From contig JAJEKV010000210.1 of assembly GCA_021234155.1 (NCBI GenBank), positions 465,501-529,500 on the forward strand: 64,000 nucleotides of DNA. Reading direction: 5' to 3'. This document shows positions 20,414-32,230 of the stretch, piece after piece (position 1 is the first letter of the stretch; each line of letters begins with the position of its first letter). Source of the stretch: Isoetes taiwanensis (taxonomy: Eukaryota; Streptophyta; Lycopodiopsida; Isoetales; Isoetaceae). A program made the translations under genes and the position numbers. Under the pieces are notes generated by a model that worked only from the letters and a program-made list of their open reading frames with translations, was not told where the DNA came from and searched no databases.

Positions 20414-21394
20414 GAAATTTGTTATATTAGAAAGGGCAAACCCTAGGGCTGAAGGAGGTGAGAATGGAATATGCTGCATATGTATTAAATAGAGGGTCCA
20501 GATTTCAGTAGCAGTCTAAAAAGACGTATGAGATTGACTATGGGCAGCTTCCCATGAGAAAAGCCATGTGAATCGGGGACTATAGGCATGCATGCAAAAT
20601 ATGATAATTCGACACATAGTTTGTAAATTAAGCATCAGATATGTGTTGAAAATTGATGTGCAGATTGATCACGGCAGAGAAGGTGTTTTGAACAACGAAA
20701 AGCACAGAGACACTCAATGTATATTTGAAGCAACGACAAAACTATGTAGAGTGCTATGCAGGTGGAGTCAGGCAGTTGAAGGAGCGAATCAAAAGCTTGA
20801 CTAGCAAGCTTTGAAGTTCTTTTGTTTGAGGTTGAATTCAGGCTGCCAGTCTGCACAGAGCTGATTTAGCTGGAGGCATTTACTTTCTCTAAATCATCAC
20901 AGATTGGTAAACGAGAAGAGATTGTTGGTACTAGATTTATCAAGTTCAGGCCCCGCATTCATATATTTAACAATATGAACAGATTGTAGAACAGATCAGA
21001 TGAGCATCAGTTAGCACCTCCATGAGGGCAACCCTTTGTGCGGCAGCACCTTGTTTAAACTGATATGTATCTTCTTAGAAACTGTGCTTATAATCTTATT
21101 TCCTTTTGGAATAGGTTAATTTGTCTATTTTTGGGTTGCCCCTAGGAGGCAAACCCTTGTTTATGTGGGTTTATGGCATATCTTAGGTATATGCTAGAAT
21201 ATACCTAGGATATGCTACTGACTGCTCCAAACCTACTATTCGCTGTAAACTCTCAGTCACCTGCGTTCTGGAACCGGAACCAGGATGCTCCAACCGAGTA
21301 ATGGCAGGGCAGACCGAAGAGGATATGATTTGCAGGCACTCCTCCGACCAGAGGCCATTGCTTTTCTCGAGGGTTTGGTATAGTTGGGATTTTA
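20414..21394. other. Intergenic sequence upstream of the NTM1 exons
   Basis: No coding region is supported. It holds an imperfect palindrome of ATATCCTAGGTATAT type at 21177-21214. It also holds a GAGGGCAACC...CAGCACCTTGTTT block at 21016-21058 that recurs at 28928-28968. Exon 1 of NTM1 with the true start codon should lie in or before this stretch but was not found. Confidence 0.45.
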
Positions 21395-23303
21395 GCCTCT
21401 GCCGAATCGAAGAAAAGAGATTGGTACCAGAAAGGCATTAGCTATTGGGAGATGGGCTTTGTATTAGCCGTCTATTTCATGTTTACTCTTGGTTTAGTCC
21501 CTGTCTTGATCTGTTTACCAAACAGGCCATTGAGGCATCCGTTAATGGAGTGCTTGGTGGCTATGAAAGCATCAATGATCGTGATGTTTTGGAGAGCAAT
21601 GCGTTTCTGGTCGGATTACTCAAAAATCAAATTCGTGATAGGGAACACCTTGTGGCCCTTGGTAGGATCCTCTTAAACCATAAAAATCTGCATTGAATTT
21701 GGAAGAAAAGATTGTTTGCACATATTATTTTCTAAATCGGTTTGGGCAGATCGTGGAGCGGGAGTAGGGAGGGTGACAAAGAATCTATTGTTGCGTCACT
21801 TTCATGAGGTACATCTCTTTCGAGGCTGAAATTTGCAAGTGTCGGTTGTAAACTTTATAGTGTCAATTTCGTTTATTAAGTGTTGACTTGACAATGATTA
21901 TTCGGGGTTAACCAGGTGGACTGGTAGAACCTGCGGAAGCACTTTACGGATACCCGCTCAAGCTAATTTAACGAAAGTGTTGATGTTTCCGGAGATGATG
22001 CTCAAAAGACCCAAAATAGAGTCGCCAATTTTTTCTGACTCCATTACAAGTGAGCCTTTATCCCTTTAGTCAAGACTATGGCAAAACTATGATCACATTC
22101 ATGATAAAGACTATTATGTCTTCTTCTTATGTGCTTTACCGTCTGTAATAATTAGAAAGGCAATCCAGGTTGCAAAAAACGAAGTTATAACCAAATTTTG
22201 TTTGGCCTTTGAAATCCATCATGGATGTTTCTCGCATATCTGCGTTAAGAGACCGCATATTACATGCTAAAGATTTTTGGATAATCCTGAGGGGGAGTAG
22301 TAGATATGTTATATTGGTTGAGGATCCTCACCAAAAGAGACATAAAGGATAGGAAAGGGAAAAAGATTTTGTTGATCAGATGGGGGTGTATAGCAACCCA
22401 AGGATGTATTTCACGGAAATGGCTTTAGCCACTTAAGATTACTTATTTATAAAGATGAACTAATGGAAGAAAACTAGAGTGATCCAAATTTCCTAAATTT
22501 GAATGCTTTGCTACAATACAAGGCTTGAGATTTGTGGGCAAGTACAAGATAGGAAACAAGAATAGCCACATTGGGGCATGATGAAATGCAAGTGATGTAT
22601 CGCCAGCCTAAGCAAAATCCCCAATGAGCCTAATCTTCTATATGCATTATCAACGTAAAAACGTGAAGGAATTGTGATGGTGATAAAGCATTTATTGATG
22701 TGGTGATTATTTCTTGCTATTGCGTCATTTTGATCAGGCTTGATCACGTCACTCTCACGCGCAAAGGACTCCTGACGGTGAATACTCACATAGAAGTCAA
22801 CACAAGTAATCTTATCGATACATTAGGAAAACGGCTTCAAAAATGAAGGCATGATCAACAGTACTTGTTCATATTGTGGGGTCTTCGAAAATGATACCAC
22901 TGTTACCAAATCTGTGGCAAGAGTTTTCGCACCATGGAGCTCATGTATGAATTTGATGTTCCGGTCCAAGATATGGATTATTTGCTTGGGAATGAGCTGG
23001 TGAATGTACGCTTGAATGCATCTCTTTCTATAAGATTGCGAATTTTGTCCTACCTATTGCCTAAGCTTAAATGTGTCCTCAACAAGAAGCTTAGAGATTG
23101 ATAACCATCATGTGGTCGGCTTTGGTGTCTTTGGCATCCCAACATACTACAAGTGTTTCTTTTTATATTCTATGCTTTTTGGGAAACTTGGATGCCTAGA
23201 GCATAGTAATATTTTTCGAAGATATATGCAACTGAGTGTGAGTTTTTCCCTTCCTCGGTAAAATTTTCTATTATGCTAACTTGTTTTGATCATTGATTAT
23301 CAG

Positions 23304-23405
23304 GAATTTACGCCAGAAGTAGGGCGGTATGATGTTATATGGGTCCAGTGGTGTATTGGACATCTGACAAATTGCGACTTCATTTCCTTTTTCAATCGTG
23401 CAAAG
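23304..23405 (+). CDS. NTM1: NTM1 exon with substrate-site motif
   Basis: A 34-codon exon flanked by ATCAG and GTTTGT. It encodes the most conserved block of the NTM1 family, VIWVQWCIGHLT, with no frame damage. This exon alone identifies the gene. Confidence 0.88.
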
Positions 23406-23486
23406 GTTTGTACTCATGATCTACACCAACTATAGCATTTCAAGCTCCCTGAATTGGCTTTATATTTACTTTTGAGCGTCATTATC

Positions 23487-23580
23487 CTATATTATAATGT
23501 TTTGCGGTGTTGTATCTAGCCCTAGATCCAACGGCTGAAATCTCGGGCTAAGATCTAATGGCCGTAGGGTAAAAAAAGGG
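23487..23580 (+). repeat. Dispersed repeat end with CCCTAGATCC motif
   Basis: TAGCCCTAGATCCAA preceded by ATGTTTTGCGGTGTTG is also present, inverted, at about 31905-31950 (ATGTTTTACTGTGTTGGATC on the minus strand). Two copies in different contexts indicate the edge of a repeat family not otherwise identified here. Confidence 0.5.
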
Positions 23581-23620
23581 GCCTTTTTTTAGCTGTGGTG
23601 AAGCTTCTCTTTTTTTTTTT

Positions 23621-23806
23621 TTTCACCTCCGTTCTTTTTTTCCGTTTGAAATGGCCTGACCTGAATCAACACTTAAGGCGGTTCCAAAGGAAAAGACGGC
23701 TTCGAAGATTTTTTTTCACCTCCGTTCTTTTTTTCCGTTTGAAATGGTCTGACCTGAATCAACACTTAAGGCGGTTCCAAAGAAAAAGACGGCTTCGAAG
23801 ATATTT
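23621..23806 (+). repeat. Two-copy tandem duplication, 93-bp unit
   Basis: The block from TTTCACCTCCG to GACGGCTTCGAAGAT is repeated almost exactly at 23621 and 23714, inside the NTM1 intron. The 98-codon plus-strand frame spanning it simply repeats the same peptide and is not considered a gene. Confidence 0.88.
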
Positions 23807-24324
23807 TCTAGGTCTAAAAAAATTATCATTCAGGTTGGAATGTTGCGTCTTTTCTTTTGAAGCAATCTGCCAATGGTTAGGTCTTTTTTGAATCTTGGAT
23901 CTCGCCTTGAAGAAAGTTTTTGTTGAAGATTAGAAGACACAAGGCGCTTATAACATGGAAATATAAAGTCTGCTTTCTTCCTTTGGTTTTCTGCTGACTG
24001 ACGAAGAATCAGGAAATGGAATAATGCAACGCCTTAATTTGGATGATCAATGGCGGCCATCACCGTAGACAAAACAAATTTGGTCTATCCGTCCACCTAA
24101 ATATGCCATCTCAAGCAATGGTGAAAATATTGTCTCTGAAGAACGGCATATCAAGTTACAAATCTTTTTGTTGAAAAGCATCTACCAGATGAAGCTTGAG
24201 GGAGATCCCCGAATTGAGCTTTTGGGTAATGTTGTGCCTTCTCGCAAATGAGGTAAATGCTTGATTAAAGCCGCAAGTTATCCCGATAGAGTCCATAGAG
24301 ACTAATATACTTTGAGCTTTGTCA

Positions 24325-25646
24325 GGTTGGAATGCAGAAGAAAATCTCAGAACTACGAAGTCGCTTTACAAGCCTCTTCTCAGAACTACGAAGTCGCTTT
24401 TACAAGCCTCCTCGAGAGGTGAAAATTTCTTCTTTCATGTCAATTATACCAATTTAAGATCCAAGCAGAATAAGATTGTTAAATAACAGGTCATTTCTTA
24501 TAGGCACATTTCTAAATACATGCACACAGGTTTTGGGCACGTTATTATACGATCATAAAATTCATATTAATTCTTCGAATGATTAATTTGCAGAACCCGG
24601 GCTGAAGTTGAGCAGGAAAGTATGGAATTGCGGAATTATTTGGCAAAAGTTGAGGTAGCAGCATCTTGTTTGCAGTCAAGAGTTCGGGAGCTGGAGGACC
24701 TTCTTAAATTTTGTATGTTGTAGAATGCATGTTTGCAGCATGCCTTTGACTTATAGGTTATGGTTGTTTCCTCAAAAACTGCCTGTGATTGAAACATAGC
24801 GTGATGCCCTTTTGATTACCCTTTTTATAGCTCCAAAGGAAATATCTGAAATAGAAAAGCTAAGAGGGAAGGTTGCACTACACATTGGCATGGCCTCTAC
24901 CAGGTTTGATTTTTTTCTTGGTTTAGTTTGTTTTATGTTTTTGCAGTTTGTCTGAGAAAAAGAGTGACTTATCCTAAGCTCATTTTCGACATTCACATGA
25001 CATTTATTTATGTAGGCAAGGAGTGGGCAGCTTGAGGCTTTCAGGCGTCAGCTTGAGAAGGTATGCAAGTGTTCTCAGATCCCTATGGCAGGCTTATTGT
25101 TTTGAAGTGATGATCATGTTTGCTTGGGGAACTGAGTTCAGGCAAGCTGTAGGTAGGGTCTTAGGATGTCCTATTTTGGTCGAAAAAGATAAAAAGCGTC
25201 ATTATTTGTGAAATGATCCATTCATATTGATGGTCCAAACTATGCAACAATGGAGATGGAAATGCAGATCATTGCCTTTCTAATTTAGAATTTAATAATT
25301 ATGTCATTATCATTCGAAGCAAAATGCCGAGCAAAGATTCTCAGACTGTGAAAAGGAAGATGCATTGGATTCCTCTAGGAAAGAGATAACAACATTGCAA
25401 AAGCAATTAGAAGCAAAGAAAAAGTAATCATCTTAACCTGCCGGGAATCTTCAAAATGACAGCTGACAATAATATCATCTCATTTGGGTTATTATCATTG
25501 TTGTCGGGTTGGCGCATCAAGAAAAGGCTTTACAAAGCATAAAACTAACTGAGGCTCTTGAGCTAGCAAAAAAGAGGACAAAAAGTTTAGAACGCCGACT
25601 AGAGGATATGGAACTTGGAAAGAATGAGATCACCTTTCGAACTTAA
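24325..25646 (+). pseudogene. Exon pieces of an unrelated coiled-coil gene within the NTM1 intron
   Basis: Six exon-like blocks are flanked by plausible AG and GT sites in the same orientation. 24325-24413 has MQKKISELRSRF, partly duplicated. 24594-24710 is like RAEVEQESMELRNYLAKVEV. 24831-24903 has KEISEIEKLRGKVAL. 25016-25060 is ARSGQLEAFRRQLEK. 25320-25422 has SRKEITTLQKQLEAK. 25517-25646 has KKRTKSLERRLEDMELGK. All are charged, heptad-like coiled-coil segments. They do not belong to NTM1, which has no such insert. They look like a captured multi-exon fragment, possibly carried by the Helitron whose 3' end lies at 27159. The parent protein is not recognised, and no start codon or complete frame is seen. 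Confidence 0.5.
24345..24412 (+). repeat. Two-copy tandem duplication, 33-34 bp unit
   Basis: TCTCAGAACTACGAAGTCGC is present at 24345 and 24378. The second copy has one extra T, so the two copies are in different frames. Confidence 0.85.
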
Positions 25647-25649
25647 CGC

Positions 25650-26640
25650 CGAAAGCAAATGTGTTTGTGGTTTTGTCATTAAATTATGCCTTTGCATCTT
25701 GCCCTGACGTTACGGATGTTAGATCCCATGAATAAAGTTACCCGTGTAACAAACATATATGTACAGTAATTGGCAGTTGCCCCACAAGCAACCATTGGGT
25801 GATCTGAAAATTTCATCATATATTGAAACCAGTTTCTTAATGTCATTGCTAATGCAAATATCGAAGGAGCTCTTGGCACCAAACATTTAAAATTAAATAA
25901 CTTGATGCTTAAATGAGATGTCTCGATTTATAAATTTGAAGGAATGATGAAAATAGACCACATATATTGTTGGGGTCGAGTTCTGTTCGATAAAGAACAG
26001 CTTGCTTCAGAAAAATGGCTAGCATGGCTTTGCTTTGTTAGTCATTAACGTGGCTTTACAGCTTGTTACAGACTTCATGGTTTCTAAAATGATCTTTCTA
26101 TGTACTTTCGCCAACCAACTAATTTGTGTTGGATAAGAAGATAATCCGCTTTTATGGAACTCAACATGTGCTCCTATATTTTACAAATTTTGTTTCCTTC
26201 TTATTATTGTATGTACAATTGATCCTAAGGTCCTTTCTTTCTTCTTTTTAAAACTTTTATGTCTTATGCACTCGACTTTTCATCAATACATATGTTGCTA
26301 TAGTGGCAACTATAGGCAAATAATGGTGTTCTTTGACAATTTGAATCATTATCTCAGACTCTCAAAATTTTCCATTTATGCATCTCAATAAAGCTATCAT
26401 ATTATTAATGCAACCCCAATAATGTCGCCATTTTTATGAACATCAACACTTCTATAGTGCGAAGCCATTGTCATGAACGTCCAACATTTCTATAGTGCGA
26501 TCTATTTGCAACCACCCTTCTATAACGCAACTTTATTGCAAAATATTACATAAAAAAGACTTATAAAGTAACAATTGTAGCATCTCCAACCTATGTGGAC
26601 ATATGTACACATATATTTGCTTGCTAATCCAAATGAGCTT
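25650..26640. other. NTM1 intron, no further feature seen
   Basis: AT-rich intron sequence. A repeated phrase around TTTCTATAGTGCGA occurs at about 26451 and 26489. No coding tract is supported. Confidence 0.45.
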
Positions 26641-26651
26641 ATTAATCAACT

Positions 26652-26767
26652 CATCAATTTACTTGCAAGTGCTCTCTAATAAACATACAACTAATTTAAC
26701 CTCTTCAATTTACTTGCAAGTTTAGTTCACATGGCTCTCTAATAAACATACAACTAATTTAACCTCT
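26652..26767 (+). repeat. Two-copy tandem duplication
   Basis: CAATTTACTTGCAAG followed by CTCTCTAATAAACATACAAC recurs after about 50 bp. The second copy has a short insertion (TTTAGTTCACATG). Confidence 0.8.
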
Positions 26768-26907
26768 GCCAAGAAATAGCTACGAGTGACAAAATTGACC
26801 TATATTATTTGTTCTAATGTAAAGGCAAGAGAATTATAGGTACACCATTAATGCTGCATAAATCCTACGACGTTGAACCCAATAGTTACCTTATATATCC
26901 AAAGAAT

Positions 26908-26924
26908 GCTGGGCACCATTACTA
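26908..26924 (+). mobile_element. Truncated Helitron 3' end
   Basis: GCTGGGCACCATTACTA matches the last 17 bases of the Helitron end at 27142-27158, but the left half of the hairpin and the final G of CTAG are missing. It is probably an older, decayed end of the same family. Confidence 0.4.
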
Positions 26925-27131
26925 TATTCATATAAACGCAGCAAGAGAGAGTGACTATAAGAGATTTAATAAACAACCTTAACAGCTCATAGACATGGCC
27001 ACGTGCATTCTACAAGATCACAAAATGATCCAAGGCTGAGAAGCTCTACAAGTTCCGAAAATGGTCCAAAGGCGCAGAAGTTACTTTACGCAAATGCACA
27101 AGTTAACAACATTTACATATTCCCAAATTAT

Positions 27132-27159
27132 GCCCAGCAACGTTGGGCACCATTACTAG
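27132..27159 (+). mobile_element. Helitron 3' terminus, family copy A
   Basis: A 7-bp stem hairpin (GCCCAGC/AAC/GTTGGGC, one G-T pair) ends 11 bp before CTAG at 27156-27159, and the next base is T. This is the textbook structure of a Helitron 3' end inserted between A and T. The body lies to the left, within the NTM1 intron. The 5' TC end was not located, so the element length is unknown. Confidence 0.75.
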
Positions 27160-28334
27160 TTTGTTTAAGATAATCTTGCTATTGTTTCCCTCCTTTTGTT
27201 CAAGCAAGCCGAAGAGAATAAGAGAGAGTAGGTTGCTGGAGTACTATTGAACATCTACTTGCTCCATTTGACTAAAATGAATGAATATGGGAGACGAGTT
27301 GATGCAAATGGCAAGTCAGATACTTAGAATCAATGAGTATTAAATAGAGTCGGCCATCTTCTACTTGTCGTATGGAACATATAAGTTGCACTGAACTTTT
27401 TCCATGCCGAGGATTATGCATTCCTTGCATCGTTCTGTTATAGTTAGCATACAGAGGGTCAAATTCAAAATAAGGTCACATTAGCAATGGAACTATATGC
27501 AAATCGTCGTATAATTTATTCTGATGTATGCTTTTGGAAGCATGGCTCTATTGGCTTAGAGAATACTAATTATGCCATTGAGCAATTAGCATAGTTTTGA
27601 AGGCAATATAGCAGCAGGCAACAAGAAATACTTGTGGCATTCACGATGACATGTTTACATCATTGAGTTGTTGGGTGCAGGTAGGCTTGAAACCAAATGG
27701 GTTTTTTGTCTTGAAAGAAAACATAGCTTCACAAGGTACATAATGTACTCATTTACCCTTGTTTCAGGGACTTCTTTTTCCATGTTATTCATTGCTCACT
27801 GTTGTTGTGGCAGGATTTGTGGTTGATAAGGTAGATAGCAGTGTCACAAGGTCTGATTCTTATTTCCAAGATCTTTTCCGTCAGCTGGTTTGTTGCTTTA
27901 TAGGACGTGGGTAAGTTCTATCCGCCATAAGGGCATCCCATATCAAATTTCTTCATGCTTAATTTTATCGGGTTCTCACCCAATAAGGTCGCAACAACAG
28001 AACTAGTCAACCATGTCAGAATTGCAAGAAAATTTTTCTTTATTGTCGGGCAGGTGATTGTGCATTGAAGTCGCAGGTCGCCCTAGTAGTGTCAAGCATC
28101 GCCCTACTTACTATTCACGTAAGTGTAACTAATTATGTCTATGGCTAGAACAAGTCAATGTCCCGGCGAAGACATGGCGAGAGATACACGTTGAAGTGTC
28201 TTAGACTAGAGATATGGAAGGCAACTAATTAAGGATGCCTTTTGTGTTTCCGCCATGTAAAGGTTTTCCAAGTTTAATTGTCTCGGCAGACGAATGTATG
28301 CAATCGACAATTCCATCTTCTCCAACAAGTCATG

Positions 28335-30240
28335 AAAGTACCAACTCAAGAGTCCTCGTGTCCAAAGAAAACAAGGGACGAGAAGGGAAGTGCAAGAAAG
28401 ACTAGCGCAAAAGCCAACAAATCAACCAAGAAGAATAGAATGACAGTTATAATAAATCTTTTCGCTGTGCAATGGCTGTTCTTTATCCGAATGCCATGTT
28501 TTCTTGTTATACTGAATGAAGGAATTACTTGCTTTAGAAAACGACTCCAATTACCTTTATGGTATTTCTTTTTGACTTCTTTATATACACTGAAGTTTTT
28601 GAAATGCTTCAGATACTATAAATGTATGTGCATATATGTAATTTGAAATATGTATCAAGCATTGGATACCACAGACACTGCCCCCTTGGAGCCATTACAT
28701 GCAAAGGTATTCTTAAATATTAGATCCATTGGAGTTCACAATTCCGAAAGCAATAGACATCAGCTTCATGAAATTTTCTTTAAAGATTCTGTAAGCCAAC
28801 AAGGGGAATTGTTTCCTCGGCAAATTTTTGATAACACAAACATCCAAGCGCTTTGACTTCCAGTTTTATCTAAAACTCTAACGTGGATATTGTGAAAACA
28901 TGACTTCACGGTTTGATTTAGGCCACTTCACCCTCGAGGGCAACTCTCCGTGCGCAGCACCTTGTTTTATCTGCTACCATATGGTATATCTATCTTTTGG
29001 TTGTCATATTATGAACGGTGTGAACTACACTGTCTTCCTGGATCAACATTGGATTAACAATTTAGCTCTTATTTTTCAAATTGTGTTTTTTCTCGTAAGC
29101 TAAACAGAAAAAAAGTTGCCACCTTGAATTTATTTATTCGTATATAACTTATATCATTTATCTCTTCCAAGCTACATCTTTGGCAATTGAAGAGACAAAT
29201 ATTATTCAAACCTCCACAATTACCCAGTGATGCTGCTAATATAATGTTTGCCATTGACACAAAGCAACACCACCTCTAATCTGGTGAAGAGTGGCTCTCA
29301 AGAAAATATAGAGCACGGAAAAATTAAGCATACTATATGTTTTTTCATGAAAATGGTTTGGCTACTTTTCAAAATCTTACAGTATTTTATGATATATATT
29401 TGGCTAAAATTATTATTATCATAACTTTTGAATTAAATATCCCTTAAAACTTTCACTTGGCTATTGCTTTCTAACTAGAAAAGGCAATAAATGTAATTTT
29501 TAAACTTTAGACATAGTGTACTACAATTACAATTAATAACCGACAATCACGGAACATACGATAATATGAAAAAACTTTAATAAAAGCTCACAACATAGTT
29601 TAACCTCCATAATATGAACTAGATTCATTGCGACAACACCCTTCTAGATATGGTGAGCAAATTGCACTTATCTCTAACCCTTAGAGGAAGACGTTATGCA
29701 ACCAACTTGGGCATCTGGATGGATATTGACCATCTTTTTCCTTTTTGAAGATGCATATGTGGTATATGTAATAGAAATTATAGTTTGAAAAACTGCTATC
29801 GCTGATGATAGTAGGCAGTAGAGAGGCTAATCTTTTTTGCTTTAAGGAAAAGGGGGAAAATAGTTTGGCTAATCTTGAAAAAATGATGTATTTATTTTAA
29901 TTATGGCTATTTTGATTTTTTTAAAAGAAATCTCTCTTCATAAAATTCACCACAAAATTGCATAGACCCCCTAAAAAAATGCCATTTCGCTATTAATAGC
30001 CACTAATTTTTTTCCGTGATATAGAGTACCGTAACCACTATCAGACTAGAATTCTAGAAGTTTTTATACAGGTATTCGCCTCGGCTTACCCATTAACTAA
30101 ATTATGGATTTCTTTGAAGCATGAATAATCTAGTCTCCCCGCTTAAGATTGCTCTAGGAATTCGTTGAAGCACGTTGGGTTATGTATACTTTGTAGCTAA
30201 CCTGCCATGCAATAAAATAAAGTTGTTAGTATAATTGTCC
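28335..30240. other. Intergenic, no gene seen
   Basis: Several short plus-strand frames between 28.3 and 29.1 kb lack recognisable domains. The block at 28928-28968 repeats one found at 21016-21058. The rest is AT-rich without structure. Confidence 0.45.
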
Positions 30241-31400
30241 TCAATTGCAAGCAAAACTTATAACCAGTTGGTGCTCAATAAAGATGGAACCCACTTGTAC
30301 AAGCTCGCCATTACGCATGACTGACCTGGTCTTCTCCTGATACTTGCCAGTCTTATGATGTTCATCTTCTTTGGATGGAGCTCCTGCATCTGCTTTTATA
30401 TTTTCAGCAATCTCATAGTTCTCTTTTTTGCTATATTCTCTTTTTTTGCTAACTGAACTTTCCCTCTCATGTTGATATGCATGACTTCCCATAAGTGGGG
30501 CCTCCATTGAAATGAGGTGGTGTTATAACATTCTTTGCCTTACTTGTTGTAGACCTGTGGCCCGATGCTTCCCTATCTGAATAAGATCACACAATACTTT
30601 TATCAATGAGAGAGCCTAGAAATTTACATAGGGTTTCTATAACTTACCACATCCTTATTCAACCATGCTATCTTTGCAGAAACCTACTCCAAGATCTTTT
30701 CGTCTGCTGCTAACTCCTGACTTTATAAACTTCTAACTTGTGCATTGCTTTGAGGCCCCACTGGTATTGCCATGAGTTTTGCTATGGTTAGGATTGCTGC
30801 CATCATACTACTTCACTTCATTTGCTTTAGCAGGATACATAGGCTCAATATGGGAGTGGTCATTGCTATTTTCTTTCCTATTTGGATCACTTAAATGTTT
30901 CATTTTGCTAAGGCTTGTTGCCTAAGCTCAACCTCAAGCAATTGTCCTCAAGCAATTGTGCTTTGAATACTGTATCATCTAACTGCTTGACATTCATCAC
31001 ATGGTCTGCAACTCCAAATGGGCATGTTCTGTGTCCACTGAGGTATCCCTTTGTGTGCCTTTCACACCCAATCGCTCAGTGCCAGCATTCATGTATATAG
31101 TGCTCTTCTCTCATCTCTCTTGGTATGGGAGATCCAATGGTGATTCTGTACCCAAACTGTGCTACGTATCTTGACTCTTTCTGCTAAGGTCTTTCCATGC
31201 TCTGATATAGTTACATCTATTGGCTTTTTGCATTCTTCTGGGAATTCTGAAAAAACATCTGACTTTCTCTTCCGACCATGTCTTCTATGCTTTGACTTCC
31301 ACCCACCATCATGATTATTGTTGCCATTACTACTTGAACTGCTGCTCCTAGTTGCAAATGTGCTTAGATGTTATTACTGTTATACTGCAAAGTCTTTAAG
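30241..31400 (-). pseudogene. Unrecognised plant gene relic with Cys/His motif
   Basis: Minus-strand tracts with clear coding character occur in order. About 31345-31115 encodes a basic region (SKHRRHGRKRKSD) followed by KPIDVTISEHGKTLAERVKI and WVQNHHWISHTKRDERRA. After a stop, about 31100-30930 continues with a Cys/His-rich segment (ECWH...GCERHTKGY...HRTCPFG) that could bind zinc. 30507-30241 is an 88-codon charged frame (MEAPLMGSHAYQHERESSVS...). Stops and probable introns separate them. They may be exons of one nuclear protein. I do not recognise the family. Confidence 0.4.
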
Positions 31401-31599
31401 CCATCTGTCGCTATGCAACTTCGCCAGTAGCTTGGGTAGCTATCAAGGCCAAGAGTTAGCTCATGTATTGCATTAAATAAGAAAGGAGGGGAGCAGCTCA
31501 TTCATATTTTACACTATTGGATCAAGCTCCAGAAGTTTATAATCATCGCCGGATTTACTCCACAGTCTTGCTCCTTATAAGTTGTGCAAATAGCTTTGT

Positions 31600-31905
31600 C
31601 GTAGACATGCAAAGCTCTATGTTATGCCGCCATGCAAGCCAATGACATGCTCTGCAATCCCTACTGGAATTGAGCCCTTATGAAACTATAATCCAGCCCT
31701 AAAACTTGAAGCTTATATAAACGCCCAATCCATGCCAGAATCGAGCCTGTGAACTCGTTATTGGAGAGAATGAGCTTTCTTAGAGATGTCAGATTTGCAA
31801 TGGAGCTTGGAATCTCGCATGAGAAGCCATTGTTGGCAATAGAGTGCCCCATAAAGACTCCAACCGAGCCAAAGTAGGAAGCGTCTTTTTGTTTTTTGTC
31901 ACGGC
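31600..31905 (-). pseudogene. Leucine-rich-repeat receptor-like fragment
   Basis: On the minus strand, two plant-type extracellular LRRs are readable. The first contains IPSSIANLTSLRKLILSNNE. The second contains FTGSILAWIGRLYKLQVLGL. An upstream part (TLPTLARLESL) is in a different frame, so there is a one-base shift near 31850. The kinase domain and the rest of the ectodomain are absent. This is a degraded fragment of an LRR receptor-like protein or kinase gene. Confidence 0.6.
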
Positions 31906-31939
31906 CCCTTTGGATCTAGGGCTGGATCCAACACAGTAA

Positions 31940-32010
31940 AACATTATTATTATAATTACAATATAATAATAATTATAATTATAATAATATATAGTAATAG
32001 TAATAGTATA
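31940..32010. repeat. AT-rich microsatellite (ATT/TAATAG words)
   Basis: Irregular runs of ATT, TAA and TAATAG units, next to the dispersed CCCTAGATCC repeat end. Confidence 0.7.
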
Positions 32011-32230
32011 GTATAATAGAACAAGAAATTTATTGCAGCGGCCAAGGCCGCCTTACATTGTTATTTCACTTACGTGAATTGAACCCCATAATTATTTCCC
32101 ACATTCTTGCCAACATCGATGTTTAGACTTCATCTTTATGTCTTGTGTTCTTGCGAACATTGGTGTTCATCCTTAAAGAATTTCTAATATCCCCTAATCC
32201 AATGCGAAAAGCTCAGTTAAGTTCTGGGGA

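Larger units (their letters stand above)
21395..28334 (+). pseudogene. NTM1: Alpha-N-terminal protein methyltransferase 1 (split gene, damaged)
   Basis: NTM1 uses S-adenosylmethionine to methylate the alpha-amino group of proteins with an X-Pro-Lys/Arg N-terminus. Six clear exons occur in the correct order and phase, with a weak last one. 21395-21451 ends in WYQKGISYWE. 21526-21661 contains ASVNGVLGGY. 21750-21808 holds the SAM loop (a Cys of the usual DCGxGxGR is Arg here, then VTKNLL). 21916-22049 begins like VDLVEP and ends like NFFCTPLQ after repair of indels. 23304-23405 reads EFTPEVGRYDVIWVQWCIGH. 27681-27735 is GLKPNGFFVLKENIA. 27814-27887 has VTRSDSYF. A tract near 28285-28334 resembles the C-terminal RMYAL end. 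Exon 4 carries net frame loss, the donor after the first exon reads AT instead of GT, and exon 1 is missing. This is either a pseudogene or an error-containing copy of the real gene. Confidence 0.82.
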
